From positions 14,043 to 78,042 of the forward strand of contig CAZELI010000006.1 in NCBI GenBank assembly GCA_964512985.1: 64,000 nucleotides of DNA, read 5' to 3'. The DNA comes from CAYPGT01 sp964512985. GTDB taxonomy: Bacteria; Cyanobacteriota; Vampirovibrionia; LMEP-6097. Position numbers and translations under genes: made by a program. Below, one piece after another: positions 8,772 to 18,020 of the stretch (the stretch's first letter is position 1; every line of letters starts with the position of its first letter). Under the pieces are notes generated by a model. That model ran no database searches and was not told the origin of the DNA. It saw nothing but the letters and a program-made list of their open reading frames with translations.

Positions 8772-10101
8772 TTTAGTCAAATTATTGGACTGGAAGCAAA
8801 AATCTAATCGAAAACCTTTAATAATTAAAGGGGCCAGGCAAATAGGCAAAACCTATAGTCTACTTGAATTTGCAACTAACAATTTCCCCAACTATATATA
8901 TTTAAACTTCGAAAGGCAAAAAGAATTAAAAGAAATTTTTGATCATAATCTAGATCCTCAAATCATCATACAAAAACTCTCAGTAAGTTTAGAAAAACCT
9001 ATCTCAAAAAATGATTTGATAATTTTTGATGAGATACAAGAATGCCCTCGCGCGCTTACCAGTCTGAAATATTTTTGTGAACAGATGCCAGAACAAGCGT
9101 TAATCTCAGCAGGTTCCTTGCTTGGAGTAAAACTCAATGAACTTTCATATCCAGTTGGTAAAGTAGATCACTTAGAAATGTATCCAATGAACTTTATGGA
9201 ATTTTTACAAGCACTAGAAAAAAGTATTCTTATCGAAGCGTTAGAGACTGGCTTAGCTAAACTAGAGATCTATTCAGAATTGCATAGTAAATTGTGGGAA
9301 CTACTAAAAATTTATTTTATTACTGGAGGATTACCAGAAGTAGTCCTAGAATATATTAATCATCAAGATCAATTACAGACTGCATTTGAAAAAGTTCGCC
9401 TTAAACAACAAGATTTAATTGACGATTACCTTAGTGATATGTCCAAACATGCTGGCAAAGAGAACGCTGTACATTTACAAAAACTCTGGAATAATGTTGC
9501 AGACCAGCTCTCAGCTGTTCAAGATGGTAATGCAGCTAAGTTTAAATTCAAATCAGCCATTTCAGAGAAGGATAGATATTCTAGATTAATTTCAACTATA
9601 GATTGGCTTGAAGCTGCTGGATTAATCATCAAGATTCCTGTTTTAGACAATATTTCTATTCCACTTAAAGCTAATATCAAAGCGAGTTCTTTTAAATTAT
9701 TTGTTTTTGATATTGGTATTTTAGGAGCGATGATGGATCTGAGTCCCAAATCTATTTTTAATTATGACTATGGTACTTATAAAGGATTTTTTGCGGAGAA
9801 TTTTGTAGCACAAGAATTACGTAAAACTCTTACTAGTCGTAAGACTATCGTTGCTTGGCATGAAAACCAAAAAGAATTAGAATTTGTTTTAGACCTCGAT
9901 GGTGAGATCATGCCTATTGAAGTCAAATCAGGTAAAGTTGTTAAATCTAAAAGTATCTATCTCTTTAGAGAAAAGTACAAGAATAAAATCAACACTATCG
10001 TGAGTGCCCAAAATCTCAACATCGACACTAGAACTAATGTTTATAAGATACCGCTGTATTTAACAAGTGAGTTACCAGGGATACTCCTCCATCAAACTTA
10101 A
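8758..10101 (+). CDS. AAA ATPase of the AAA_14/DUF4143 family
   Basis: This family combines a P-loop ATPase (about residues 15-150: Walker A KGARQIGKT, Walker B LIIFDEIQECP, sensor AGSLLG) with a C-terminal DUF4143 module ending in a nuclease-like motif (EFVLDLDGEIMPIEVKSGK, near 385). The EFVLD and EVKSGK residues recall the PD-(D/E)XK arrangement, but nuclease activity is only an inference. The ATG at 8758 is preferred over the TTG at 8752 because of the leaderless promoter. The gene is solitary, convergent with the transglutaminase-DUF58 gene (4 nt overlap), and has a distant paralogue at 38784-40118. Biological role of the family is poorly known; it is frequent in accessory DNA. Confidence 0.85.
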   Translation: MKRDILVKLLDWKQKSNRKPLIIKGARQIGKTYSLLEFATNNFPNYIYLNFERQKELKEIFDHNLDPQIIIQKLSVSLEKPISKNDLIIFDEIQECPRALTSLKYFCEQMPEQALISAGSLLGVKLNELSYPVGKVDHLEMYPMNFMEFLQALEKSILIEALETGLAKLEIYSELHSKLWELLKIYFITGGLPEVVLEYINHQDQLQTAFEKVRLKQQDLIDDYLSDMSKHAGKENAVHLQKLWNNVADQLSAVQDGNAAKFKFKSAISEKDRYSRLISTIDWLEAAGLIIKIPVLDNISIPLKANIKASSFKLFVFDIGILGAMMDLSPKSIFNYDYGTYKGFFAENFVAQELRKTLTSRKTIVAWHENQKELEFVLDLDGEIMPIEVKSGKVVKSKSIYLFREKYKNKINTIVSAQNLNIDTRTNVYKIPLYLTSELPGILLHQT

Positions 10102-13052
10102 GACTCAATTAGAGGATGTTTAGCTGAACTTTCATTTAACCACTCTGGTTTAATTCTTGGATAAACCATATACTCTGGGTCTTTTAAAAATATAGTTCTT
10201 AGATTAGATCTTGGTAAACCACCATAAATATATTCCATTGCAGATATATTAGTATAGTCACGACTTAAATAAAGCAAATTAGGGGCTGGCTGTGTGTGAC
10301 CATTTAAATGAACCATTGGGGTAATTGCTCCTGATTGATCTTCGATTAAAGACTCTGCAATAACTTGAGCAGAGACATTAATTTTCACTTTAATATATGC
10401 ACTAGATCCTGAACCAGCAATATAAACTTCTCTATGAGAGTGTTTACTTTCTGCTTGAATAGTTTTTATCAACTCTAATAGTTTTAATCTTTCAGTTTCA
10501 TTAGTATACGTTTTATCAAAATTATGATCATAAATTACGTACAGAGGAGAGTTAATACCTTTTTGTAGATAAGGTTCTTTTTTAACATAGATTTTATCTG
10601 TTCTACCTGAACTTTTCCAATCTATACGTCCAAATGAATCTCCTTTGGTATATTCTGCAAGCTCTGTACCTTCAGAAACTCTAGCATTGGTATCTTGATT
10701 ATCTAAAGATTTGATTGCCCTAAGAAAACTACGCTGTAACAAAGATCGTTCTTTTTCTGGTATATATAATAGTGCGCTAGTATAGTTAGCAGAAGGTTTA
10801 GCAAAAGTTACTCCTAGATTGACCGTACTTACTTTCTTCCAATCATATCGCAATATATTTTTTACAACTGTTCGAAAGAAGTTTTCATCTTTAGAGAATT
10901 TAGCCAAAAAAGTTTTTCTATAAGAAGCATCCTGACAAGCTTTTTGAAATTGAGCAGAGAAAACTAATGCATCTATACAAAAAGCCATCTTCGAATTGAT
11001 ATCAAAAGATTCTATCTTATCAGCAAGGGGTTTGTATTGATTATCACTGAAAGGAATATTTTCTTTAAAAACCTTTGAATATTGATGTTTCTCCAGGTCT
11101 TTATGATAATCAATTTTATAAGATGCACAATAAGTCCATAGAAGGTCCCTATCATAAATTCGCCTTAAATCTATACGAGACAAAGTTTCTATCAAAATAG
11201 CTAAATCTGGTATATGAGAAAGATAGTCATCTAAATGTCCTAATAATAAAGTGGATGGGACTCCTAATAAATCTTCATATAATTGATGGTCTAAATCCTT
11301 TTGTTTCAGACAATATTCTATGAAACCTAATTGAATTGAGCATGCCTGTGAACGATCAGGAATAAATGAACTCTCTAAAATAGGTATTTTATGATTTGCA
11401 GCTAATTCCACAGCTAAAAAAGCTTGTTCTTTTTCAGCTTGTGTTCTTAAATGAATAAGAGTATCTCCTGTGAGAGTATCTACGCTTACATCTCTTGAAG
11501 ATCTATCTATAAATGGATACTTATTTCCATGTAAATTAAACAATAGATCAAATAAATAAAGTGGATCACATTCTTCCACAGAAGGTAGATAATCCCAATT
11601 AACGACTCTCGCATTTAATTGAGTATCAGTATTATTAAACTTACTAGTTTCAGATGATAAGTTAGAAAAGTATACTTGAGCTAAAGCTTGGGAATCTTTA
11701 ATAACTCCTGCAGAACGAGCTTTCTGACTGGTTCTTAGCTCTACTAATCCTTCATTAAATTTCCTTAGTAGCTCTACTCTTTGACTATTATTACGAGCCG
11801 CTTTAAAATCATCATCAAGCTTAGCAATCATAGATACGGGCATCACTTCAGGGTGATAAGCTTTATCTAATTCTATGTATTTAGTAGGATCTATCTGAAT
11901 TAATCTATTATTCTGATCTATTGTAAGAACAATGCTATGTCCGCAAGCTCCTTGAAATGCTTTACCTTGGTCTGTAGTAACCTCTCCGCGCGCTACCCAT
12001 GCAGGTTTACCATGCGCTCTGATTTGAGCTGCCAGAAACCAACTCAATAAATCACAATGGGCTACTTTAAGTTCATTAACTATCATTGGCATGAACTCTT
12101 TATTAGATTCTAAAAACTCACTAAAATTTGGATGAGCAATATATCTGAAATTAGTAAGATTGGTTTCTTTATTAAATCGTCCTAAATATGAAACCAGTAA
12201 GCTTAATAAATCTTCAGGTGATTCTTTAATCCTAGATTCTAAGGATTTAGGTAGTGGCATTGATTGAAGCCAATATTTTGATTCAGCTTCACTTGGCTTA
12301 AATTGTGCGGCATCAACAATTAAAAATTCTTCTCCCTGACTTTGTTGCATTGAATATTTAATTTCTGGTAAACTACCATCCTCGTCTTTAAGTCTCCAAA
12401 CTGCTGGATCAAAATCACAGGGTTTAGCAACTTTAAGGTTTAATCCATTTGCATTAAGTAATTCTCCTTTAATCGGCATTGGAACTTGTCTTGAAAGCCT
12501 AGGATAATGAATGTTTATTTCTTCAGAACTTGCTTGGATACTAGTTTGTAAAGCTCGGAAAGGAGCAGCCTTGTAATCTTCTGCATAGCCTAAACTTGAA
12601 CTTAATCCATCAGCTCTGGGTACTAATAATTCTTCACTTATAAAAAAAGCTCCTGGCATTGCTGGTTTAATAGAACCAAATGGTTCATTACGTTTTAAAG
12701 CTTCAAAATTCATCTTGGAAATGCGTACTCGTTCAGAACTCTGCATTTCTTTAGGAATAGGCGCTTTTTTAGACTTATAACAAATTTCTTCATTACCAAT
12801 TTCCACATTACTTGCTGAAGTTGAATTTTGTTCCGATGATGATAAACCTATTCGAGCTTGATATATAGCTTTTCCTTGTTGTAAATCACCAACTAAATTA
12901 GTTAGATCGTTAATAGCATGAACTATCATTGCTTGTTGAAGTGGAGTTTCATAGTCTCCCTTAGCAAGCATCTCTCTATGTTGGCGTAATAAAATATTGG
13001 CCTCATTAGGGCCAGCATGACTAATATAAACTTTAGGACTATCTAATGACAC
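10098..13052 (-). CDS. Large transglutaminase-like / DUF58 fusion protein
   Basis: The 984-residue product joins two domains that are usually encoded by separate neighbouring genes. A papain-like transglutaminase core lies near 325-395, with a plausible triad: Cys in AHCDLLSW (about 333), His in CGHSIV (about 371) and Asp in QIDPTK (about 388). A DUF58 signature, GDSFGRIDWKSSGRTD, lies near 800-815, followed by an alpha/beta segment (LYVIYDHNFD) like the von Willebrand A-type fold of that family. I see no signal peptide or membrane helix, although DUF58 and TgpA-type partners are normally membrane-linked. The start is a GTG at 13052 with GAGAAA just upstream. The N-terminal 300 residues are unassigned. 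Function is unknown. Confidence 0.7.
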   Translation of the reverse strand: MSLDSPKVYISHAGPNEANILLRQHREMLAKGDYETPLQQAMIVHAINDLTNLVGDLQQGKAIYQARIGLSSSEQNSTSASNVEIGNEEICYKSKKAPIPKEMQSSERVRISKMNFEALKRNEPFGSIKPAMPGAFFISEELLVPRADGLSSSLGYAEDYKAAPFRALQTSIQASSEEINIHYPRLSRQVPMPIKGELLNANGLNLKVAKPCDFDPAVWRLKDEDGSLPEIKYSMQQSQGEEFLIVDAAQFKPSEAESKYWLQSMPLPKSLESRIKESPEDLLSLLVSYLGRFNKETNLTNFRYIAHPNFSEFLESNKEFMPMIVNELKVAHCDLLSWFLAAQIRAHGKPAWVARGEVTTDQGKAFQGACGHSIVLTIDQNNRLIQIDPTKYIELDKAYHPEVMPVSMIAKLDDDFKAARNNSQRVELLRKFNEGLVELRTSQKARSAGVIKDSQALAQVYFSNLSSETSKFNNTDTQLNARVVNWDYLPSVEECDPLYLFDLLFNLHGNKYPFIDRSSRDVSVDTLTGDTLIHLRTQAEKEQAFLAVELAANHKIPILESSFIPDRSQACSIQLGFIEYCLKQKDLDHQLYEDLLGVPSTLLLGHLDDYLSHIPDLAILIETLSRIDLRRIYDRDLLWTYCASYKIDYHKDLEKHQYSKVFKENIPFSDNQYKPLADKIESFDINSKMAFCIDALVFSAQFQKACQDASYRKTFLAKFSKDENFFRTVVKNILRYDWKKVSTVNLGVTFAKPSANYTSALLYIPEKERSLLQRSFLRAIKSLDNQDTNARVSEGTELAEYTKGDSFGRIDWKSSGRTDKIYVKKEPYLQKGINSPLYVIYDHNFDKTYTNETERLKLLELIKTIQAESKHSHREVYIAGSGSSAYIKVKINVSAQVIAESLIEDQSGAITPMVHLNGHTQPAPNLLYLSRDYTNISAMEYIYGGLPRSNLRTIFLKDPEYMVYPRIKPEWLNESSAKHPLIES

Positions 13053-13208
13053 TTTCTCTTAAAATACAAAGATTATGGATATTATCTTTTGACCTGTTTT
13101 AGCCCCAAATCTTTCTATTTTATTGTTATAACATCCATAAAATTACAACATATCCCCCATTCTCCTGAAAAACTATAGGGCATAAAGAATTTACAAGGGC
13201 GTACCCTC

Positions 13209-14900
13209 ATGCGTATAGAATTTCGCTTAGATCAATATGACCTAAAACAAAATTTTGACCTCATTATTATCGGTGGGGGTATTAATGGTGCTGGTATAGC
13301 AAGGGATGCTTCGGAACGTGGCTTGAAGGTGCTATTACTGGAGAAGAATGATTTTGCTTCTGGTTGTTCAGCTCATTCTACCAGGCTTATTCATGGCGGA
13401 TTGCGTTACTTAGAGCATCTTGAGTTTAATCTGGTTTATGAAAGTCTTCAGGAAAGAGAGATTTTACTTAAAAATTATCCTCACCTCGTTAATCCTCTAG
13501 GCTTACTTGTCCCTGCCTATGAGGGCAATAAATTTAACCTATTTAAGCTTAACATTGGAATGTGGCTCTATGATTGGCTTTCAGCAGAGAAAAGTCTTAA
13601 ATCTTATCAAAAGATAACTCAAGAGCAAATCCCAACTCTTGAATTAGGAATTAAAACTACTGGATTAGAAGGCGCTGTATTTTACTATGATGCTCAAGTA
13701 CCTATTGCTGAGAGGCTTGTATTAGAGAATATACTTACCGCAGAGTCCAAAGGTGCTATTTGTTTGAATCATTGCGAAGTAACAGAAGTGATATGTTCTA
13801 AAATACATGGTAAGTATCACGCTCAAGGAGTGAAGTTTAAAGATACGCTTAATGGTCGCAGACCCTTTACTGTTTATGGTAAGAACATTGTTAACCTTAC
13901 AGGACCTTGGCTAGATGACGATATCAAATGGCTTAAAGAGAAGGATCAATTCCCTATCTCAACTAAACTTAAGCGCAGAATCGGTGGTACTAAAGGCTCA
14001 CATATAGTAGTCAAACCCTTTACTGGAGCGCCAAGTCAATTCGGAATCTATAACGAAGCTAAATTAGATGGCAGACCTTTCTTCATATTACCGTTTAAAT
14101 TAGGTATGAATGAAGACCTATATTTGATTGGTACCACTGATATATTTTTAGACAAGGATGAAGATATTGATAAGGTGCATATCACTGAGCGAGAAATTAC
14201 ATATCTATTAAACGAAGTCAATGACCTATTTCCACAAGCTGCTCTAACAGAGGATAAGATAGTGAAGACTTTTTGTGGAGTTAGGCCACTGCCTTACGTT
14301 GCTAAAGAATCAGGAGCAGCAGGCAAGGTTACCAGAAAACACTTCGCAATTAATCATGATAAAGAAGGTCTAGCGAATTATTATTCAGTAGTAGGCGGTA
14401 AGCTCACTACGTTTAGAAGTCTTGCAGAGGAACTAGTAAATAAATTCAGTTCACATAGATCATATACGGCAAGCAGAAGAACTATTGGTTGTAATTACCC
14501 CGAAAGTATGGACTTCTATAGTTATGTACAAGAAGCTGCTAGAAACTATAATGCTAAATACGGCGTAGACGCACATACCATCTTGCATTTATTAATGCTA
14601 TACGGAACCAATACTTCTAAGGTCCTAGACTTAACTCTAGAGAATCCTTTACTCAAGAATAAAATAAATAAGGACTTTGAAGATATAGAAGCACAGATAG
14701 TCTACGCCATAAGATACGAGCAAGCTTATACAGTAGAAGATATACTCGAAAGAAGACTCACGATAGGACTCTGCAGTGATCGAATAGATAAGGCTATCAT
14801 TAAGACTATACGCTACCACTTAAGCGAAGAATTCGAATTAATGGCAAGACAACGAGATAAAGCTATAGAAGAAGTACTTGCTCAGGGTTATAATTCATAA
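13209..14900 (+). CDS. glpD: Glycerol-3-phosphate dehydrogenase, FAD-dependent
   Basis: GlpD oxidises sn-glycerol-3-phosphate to dihydroxyacetone phosphate at the membrane and passes electrons to quinone. The FAD-binding N-terminus reads DLIIIGGGINGAGIARDA, followed by SAHSTRLIHGGLRYLE, the family signature. GVRPLPYV and VVGGKLTTFR occur as expected in the middle of the protein. Length 563 is normal for the class that has the C-terminal helical domain. Directly downstream, with 7 nt between the stop and the chosen ATG, is glpK, so the two form a glycerol catabolic pair, although glpK also appears to have its own -10 boxes inside the 3' end of glpD. Confidence 0.94.
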   Translation: MRIEFRLDQYDLKQNFDLIIIGGGINGAGIARDASERGLKVLLLEKNDFASGCSAHSTRLIHGGLRYLEHLEFNLVYESLQEREILLKNYPHLVNPLGLLVPAYEGNKFNLFKLNIGMWLYDWLSAEKSLKSYQKITQEQIPTLELGIKTTGLEGAVFYYDAQVPIAERLVLENILTAESKGAICLNHCEVTEVICSKIHGKYHAQGVKFKDTLNGRRPFTVYGKNIVNLTGPWLDDDIKWLKEKDQFPISTKLKRRIGGTKGSHIVVKPFTGAPSQFGIYNEAKLDGRPFFILPFKLGMNEDLYLIGTTDIFLDKDEDIDKVHITEREITYLLNEVNDLFPQAALTEDKIVKTFCGVRPLPYVAKESGAAGKVTRKHFAINHDKEGLANYYSVVGGKLTTFRSLAEELVNKFSSHRSYTASRRTIGCNYPESMDFYSYVQEAARNYNAKYGVDAHTILHLLMLYGTNTSKVLDLTLENPLLKNKINKDFEDIEAQIVYAIRYEQAYTVEDILERRLTIGLCSDRIDKAIIKTIRYHLSEEFELMARQRDKAIEEVLAQGYNS

Positions 14901-14901
14901 T
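14889..14901 (+). promoter_or_regulatory. Internal -10 boxes for glpK within the end of glpD
   Basis: TATAAT (14889-14894) and CATAAT (14896-14901) overlap the last codons of glpD. The second ends 6 nt before the glpK ATG at 14908, the spacing seen at other leaderless starts in this window. Confidence 0.45.
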
Positions 14902-14907
14902 TGTAAT

Positions 14908-16473
14908 ATGGACTATGTACTCACTATCGATGAAGGCACTACCAGTACTAGAGCTTTATTAATAAGCTCATCTGGTGAGATTCTTGACATAGTGCAAAAA
15001 GACATCACTCAATACTACCCACAACCAGGCTGGGTAGAACATGATCCATTAGAGATCTGGAATAAAACTCTCGCTTGTTGTAGAGAGATCATTACCAAAA
15101 ATTTAGCAGCAGGAAAAATCTCTAAAGATTCTGTCACTAGCATTGCTATAACAAATCAAAGAGAAACTACTATAATCTGGGACCCTAAAACTGGTAAACC
15201 AGTCTACAACGCTATCGTATGGCAATGTCGCAGAACCGCCGAGCGGTGTGAAGAACTTAAAAAAACTAAAATTTCTGGTGTAAATTTTACGGATTATATC
15301 AAGAGTAAAACTGGACTATTAGTTGATGCGTATTTCTCTGCAACTAAAATTCAGTGGATCCTTACGTCGTCCGTCTTCACTTCGTTTCGACGGACTCCTC
15401 AGGATGACGGACGCGGGACTCAGCAGGAACTAATGTTCGGTACCATCGATACTTGGTTAATCTGGAATTTAACTCTTGGAAGAGAACATCTTACTGACAC
15501 TAGTAACGCTTCTAGAACCATGCTCTATGATATTTATGAAGATCAATGGGATACTGAGATACTTAAACACTTAAATATTTCTACAAGTATTTTACCTAAG
15601 GTGATAGAAAGCAATGGTGATTTTGGAGCAAGTCCTTTATTCAGTGATTTACTTGGATATGAATTACCTATCAAAGCCGTTCTAGGAGACCAACAAGCAG
15701 CTTTCTATGCTTATGACGGAGAAGCGAAATGTACTTATGGCACAGGAACCTTTGTGATGCTACCTTACGGAAGCAAGCAAGAAGTTAGAAGCTTGAAGCT
15801 CGAAACCAATGAACAAAGTAAATCACAAATCGGTAATGAAAGAGATGCAATGTCTTTTGCTATTAAAAATGATAATGAGGGATTACTAAAAAGCTCTGGC
15901 TATAAAACCCAATCAGAGAAAGCCTTAGTATTGGAGGGTAGTATTTTTGTGGGTGGCTCTATAGTACAGTGGTTAAGAGACGAGATGAAGTTTATCGAGA
16001 AAAGTTCAGAGGTAGAAGCTCTAGCTAAATCAGTCCCTGATAATGGCGGAGTGTATTTAATACCAGCGCTTGCTGGTCTAGGGGCGCCTTATTGGCGAGG
16101 AGATGTCAGAGGAACTATATTTGGCATCACCAGAGGCACTAATAGGGGACATATAGCAAGAGCAGCTATTGAAGCCATCGCTTATAGCGTGCGAGATATC
16201 ATTGAAGCACTAGACCCAGCCCTACGTAGTAAAATCACTCAGCTCAATGTCGATGGCGGTGCAACCAAGAATGATACTCTTATGCAATTCCAAGCTGACC
16301 TATTACAAATCCCTATTAAACGCTATACCGAAACTGAAATGACCGCTCTAGGCGTCGCTAAAATGACCGGTGGTATCGAGCTGAAACTCAAGGCAGAGAG
16401 AGTGTTCCAGCCACAAACCAACCTAGATGAAAATTATAAGATTTGGAAGAAGTATATTACTAAACTTCTTTAA
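14908..16473 (+). CDS. glpK: Glycerol kinase
   Basis: GlpK phosphorylates glycerol to glycerol-3-phosphate, the substrate of GlpD next door. The FGGY-family features are present: LTIDEGTTSTRALL at the N-terminus, TNQRETTIIWD, IVWQCRRT, FGTIDTWLIWNLT, VLGDQQAAF and VDGGATKNDTLMQ. The start is the ATG at 14908, which gives the conserved N-terminus directly. Two departures from the family stand out. A family B palindromic element (15355-15412) encodes the stretch between KIQWIL and FGTIDTW, adding about eight residues. A second region, after MLPYGSKQEV, is longer than usual by some 30 residues before LEGSIFVGG. Both are in frame and the gene appears functional. Confidence 0.93.
   Translation: MDYVLTIDEGTTSTRALLISSSGEILDIVQKDITQYYPQPGWVEHDPLEIWNKTLACCREIITKNLAAGKISKDSVTSIAITNQRETTIIWDPKTGKPVYNAIVWQCRRTAERCEELKKTKISGVNFTDYIKSKTGLLVDAYFSATKIQWILTSSVFTSFRRTPQDDGRGTQQELMFGTIDTWLIWNLTLGREHLTDTSNASRTMLYDIYEDQWDTEILKHLNISTSILPKVIESNGDFGASPLFSDLLGYELPIKAVLGDQQAAFYAYDGEAKCTYGTGTFVMLPYGSKQEVRSLKLETNEQSKSQIGNERDAMSFAIKNDNEGLLKSSGYKTQSEKALVLEGSIFVGGSIVQWLRDEMKFIEKSSEVEALAKSVPDNGGVYLIPALAGLGAPYWRGDVRGTIFGITRGTNRGHIARAAIEAIAYSVRDIIEALDPALRSKITQLNVDGGATKNDTLMQFQADLLQIPIKRYTETEMTALGVAKMTGGIELKLKAERVFQPQTNLDENYKIWKKYITKLL
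15355..15412. repeat. Family B palindromic element inside glpK
   Basis: The element runs from TGGATCCTTACGTCG to CTCAGGATGACGG, with an internal inverted repeat GTCCGTC ... GACGGAC around TTCACTTCGTTTC. The same ends (GGATCCTTACGTCG, CTCAGGATGACG) occur in rdgB at 22951-23001. It is translated in frame between two conserved glycerol kinase blocks. Confidence 0.8.
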
Positions 16474-17888
16474 TTTATAATCTCTTTCAAACTAAGACTA
16501 TGATGAAAATAATCTGAGTCTTTAAGTGCCTTAGATTGCCCTGAGAATGAAATCAAGGCTCTTTCAAGAGTATAACCTTTCGGAATTTGAAATTTATTAA
16601 TTTTACTTTCCATCTCTGCAATAACCTTAGTATCAATTACCTGTTCATGAAATTTAACCTCACAAATAGTAATCACCTTATCCTGTCTAACATACATCAA
16701 ATCTATCTGTATCTTTTCTTCTCTATTGAAGTATGGTGAATAATCAATAACTTCTTCCGCAAAACCCATAAGCTCAGCAATAAAGATCGCATTTCTAAAA
16801 ACGAATCTTTCAAACGCTAAACCAAGCCAAGGCTGCCACTTAGACTCACATAATTTATGAAAAAGATTTTCCGTGTCATTTTTTTTAATTATTGTTAAAT
16901 TTGGCTGAATAAATTTAAAATAAAAACTCAAATACTCATCAACAATAGCGTATTTTTTATTCTTACCAGATTTATAAATTAAGGTACTCGGACAATAACT
17001 AGATATAATTTGTGCTTTTTCTAAATTGATTAGATATCTTTGCAAACCTCCTCCCTTATTCATTTTTAGCTTTGCTGCAATCTCATTAAAGGATAATTTC
17101 TGACTGTTTAAAAGCTCAACTATCCGCATATAAATTCTAGGTTCTTTAAACTGGCTATTAAATACTTTGGCAAATTCTTCGACAAAAAATCCATTAGGTT
17201 CAAAACACAATCGCTGTAAATTTTGTTTCAAAGACTGATTCATATTTATTTCTTCAAAATATTTTGGGATACCACCAAAAATCATAAAATATTTAATTAT
17301 CTCTTCGTTACTTCGCTTGGCAAGAAAAAATTGTTTTGATTCTCTAATACCCATCGGTTTTAGTAAAATTTCTAAATCAATCCTCCCATACAAAGCTTTA
17401 GAGTGAATTACTTTATCAACCATGAAAGTAGCAACTGAACCACAAAGTATTAAAACCACGTTATGCTCTTTCCAAACATTATCCCAAAAATATTTTATAA
17501 GAGAAATTAATTGTGTTCTTTTCGCTGCCATCCATTGCAGTTCATCAAAAGCAATAATCAGTTTTTTCTGTTTATTTTTCCTCTCCAACAGTTTTTTGCT
17601 TAGCAAATTAAAAATCTCATCCCAAGTATTAAACTCAGCTTTAGCTATAACATCATCATTGAGATACTTAGCTAAAGTATTACGAAAATGCCTAATTTGT
17701 TCTCTGGTACGTTGATCTTCTAAACCCTCAAACACAAATAGAGGTGCTTTAGTTTGAATAGCAAACTCTCTGATCAAGGCACTTTTCCCAACTCGCCTTC
17801 TACCATACAAACAAAGCAAATTACTTCCTTTTGAAGTATAGTGTTCTTTAAATCTAGCTACTTCCCGCTCCCTGCCACAAAACTTCAT
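16470..17888 (-). CDS. P-loop ATPase of the ATPase_2/DUF234 family
   Basis: The N-terminal ATPase domain has Walker A YGRRRVGKSALI (about residue 25) and Walker B LIIAFDELQWM (about 115); the sensor region reads LILCGS. The C-terminal third is the DUF234 region, with a nuclease-like motif (IQIDLMYVRQDKVITICEVKF) near 400-425. A winged-helix segment lies between (LSFNEIAAKLKMNKGGGLQRYL). I place the start at the ATG 17886-17888, which has AAGGAG 6 nt upstream; a GTG at 17912 is in frame but lies within the operator. The gene is solitary and overlaps the end of glpK by 4 nt. Role in the cell is unknown; related ATPases are widespread in accessory regions and archaea. Confidence 0.85.
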   Translation of the reverse strand: MKFCGREREVARFKEHYTSKGSNLLCLYGRRRVGKSALIREFAIQTKAPLFVFEGLEDQRTREQIRHFRNTLAKYLNDDVIAKAEFNTWDEIFNLLSKKLLERKNKQKKLIIAFDELQWMAAKRTQLISLIKYFWDNVWKEHNVVLILCGSVATFMVDKVIHSKALYGRIDLEILLKPMGIRESKQFFLAKRSNEEIIKYFMIFGGIPKYFEEINMNQSLKQNLQRLCFEPNGFFVEEFAKVFNSQFKEPRIYMRIVELLNSQKLSFNEIAAKLKMNKGGGLQRYLINLEKAQIISSYCPSTLIYKSGKNKKYAIVDEYLSFYFKFIQPNLTIIKKNDTENLFHKLCESKWQPWLGLAFERFVFRNAIFIAELMGFAEEVIDYSPYFNREEKIQIDLMYVRQDKVITICEVKFHEQVIDTKVIAEMESKINKFQIPKGYTLERALISFSGQSKALKDSDYFHHSLSLKEIIN

Positions 17889-17901
17889 TCTCAACTCCTT
17901 G

Positions 17902-17995
17902 AAAATGCACACAAAGTGGTAAAACTATCTGTGCATTTGACAGTAAAATTATACCCTAAAAATGCACACAAAGTGGTAAAACTATCTGTGCATTT
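17902..17995 (-). promoter_or_regulatory. Two copies of a 37-bp palindromic operator around a -10 box
   Basis: An identical 37-bp sequence occurs at 17902-17938 and 17959-17995. Each copy is itself an inverted repeat, with arms AATGCACA and TGTGCATT around an 18-bp spacer. On the minus strand a TATAAT box (17948-17953) lies between the copies and would start the ATPase message near 17941. Tandem palindromes on both sides of the -10 strongly suggest repression, perhaps by the winged-helix part of the ATPase itself. Confidence 0.65.
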
Positions 17996-18006
17996 TCAAG
18001 AAAGGC

Positions 18007-18012
18007 TATAAT
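18007..18012 (+). promoter_or_regulatory. Leaderless -10 box for rarA
   Basis: TATAAT ends 8 nt before the rarA ATG at 18021, and no Shine-Dalgarno is present between them. The -35 region would fall inside the second copy of the neighbouring palindromic operator, so both divergent genes may respond to the same binding protein. Confidence 0.6.
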
Positions 18013-18020
18013 TAACCTAA

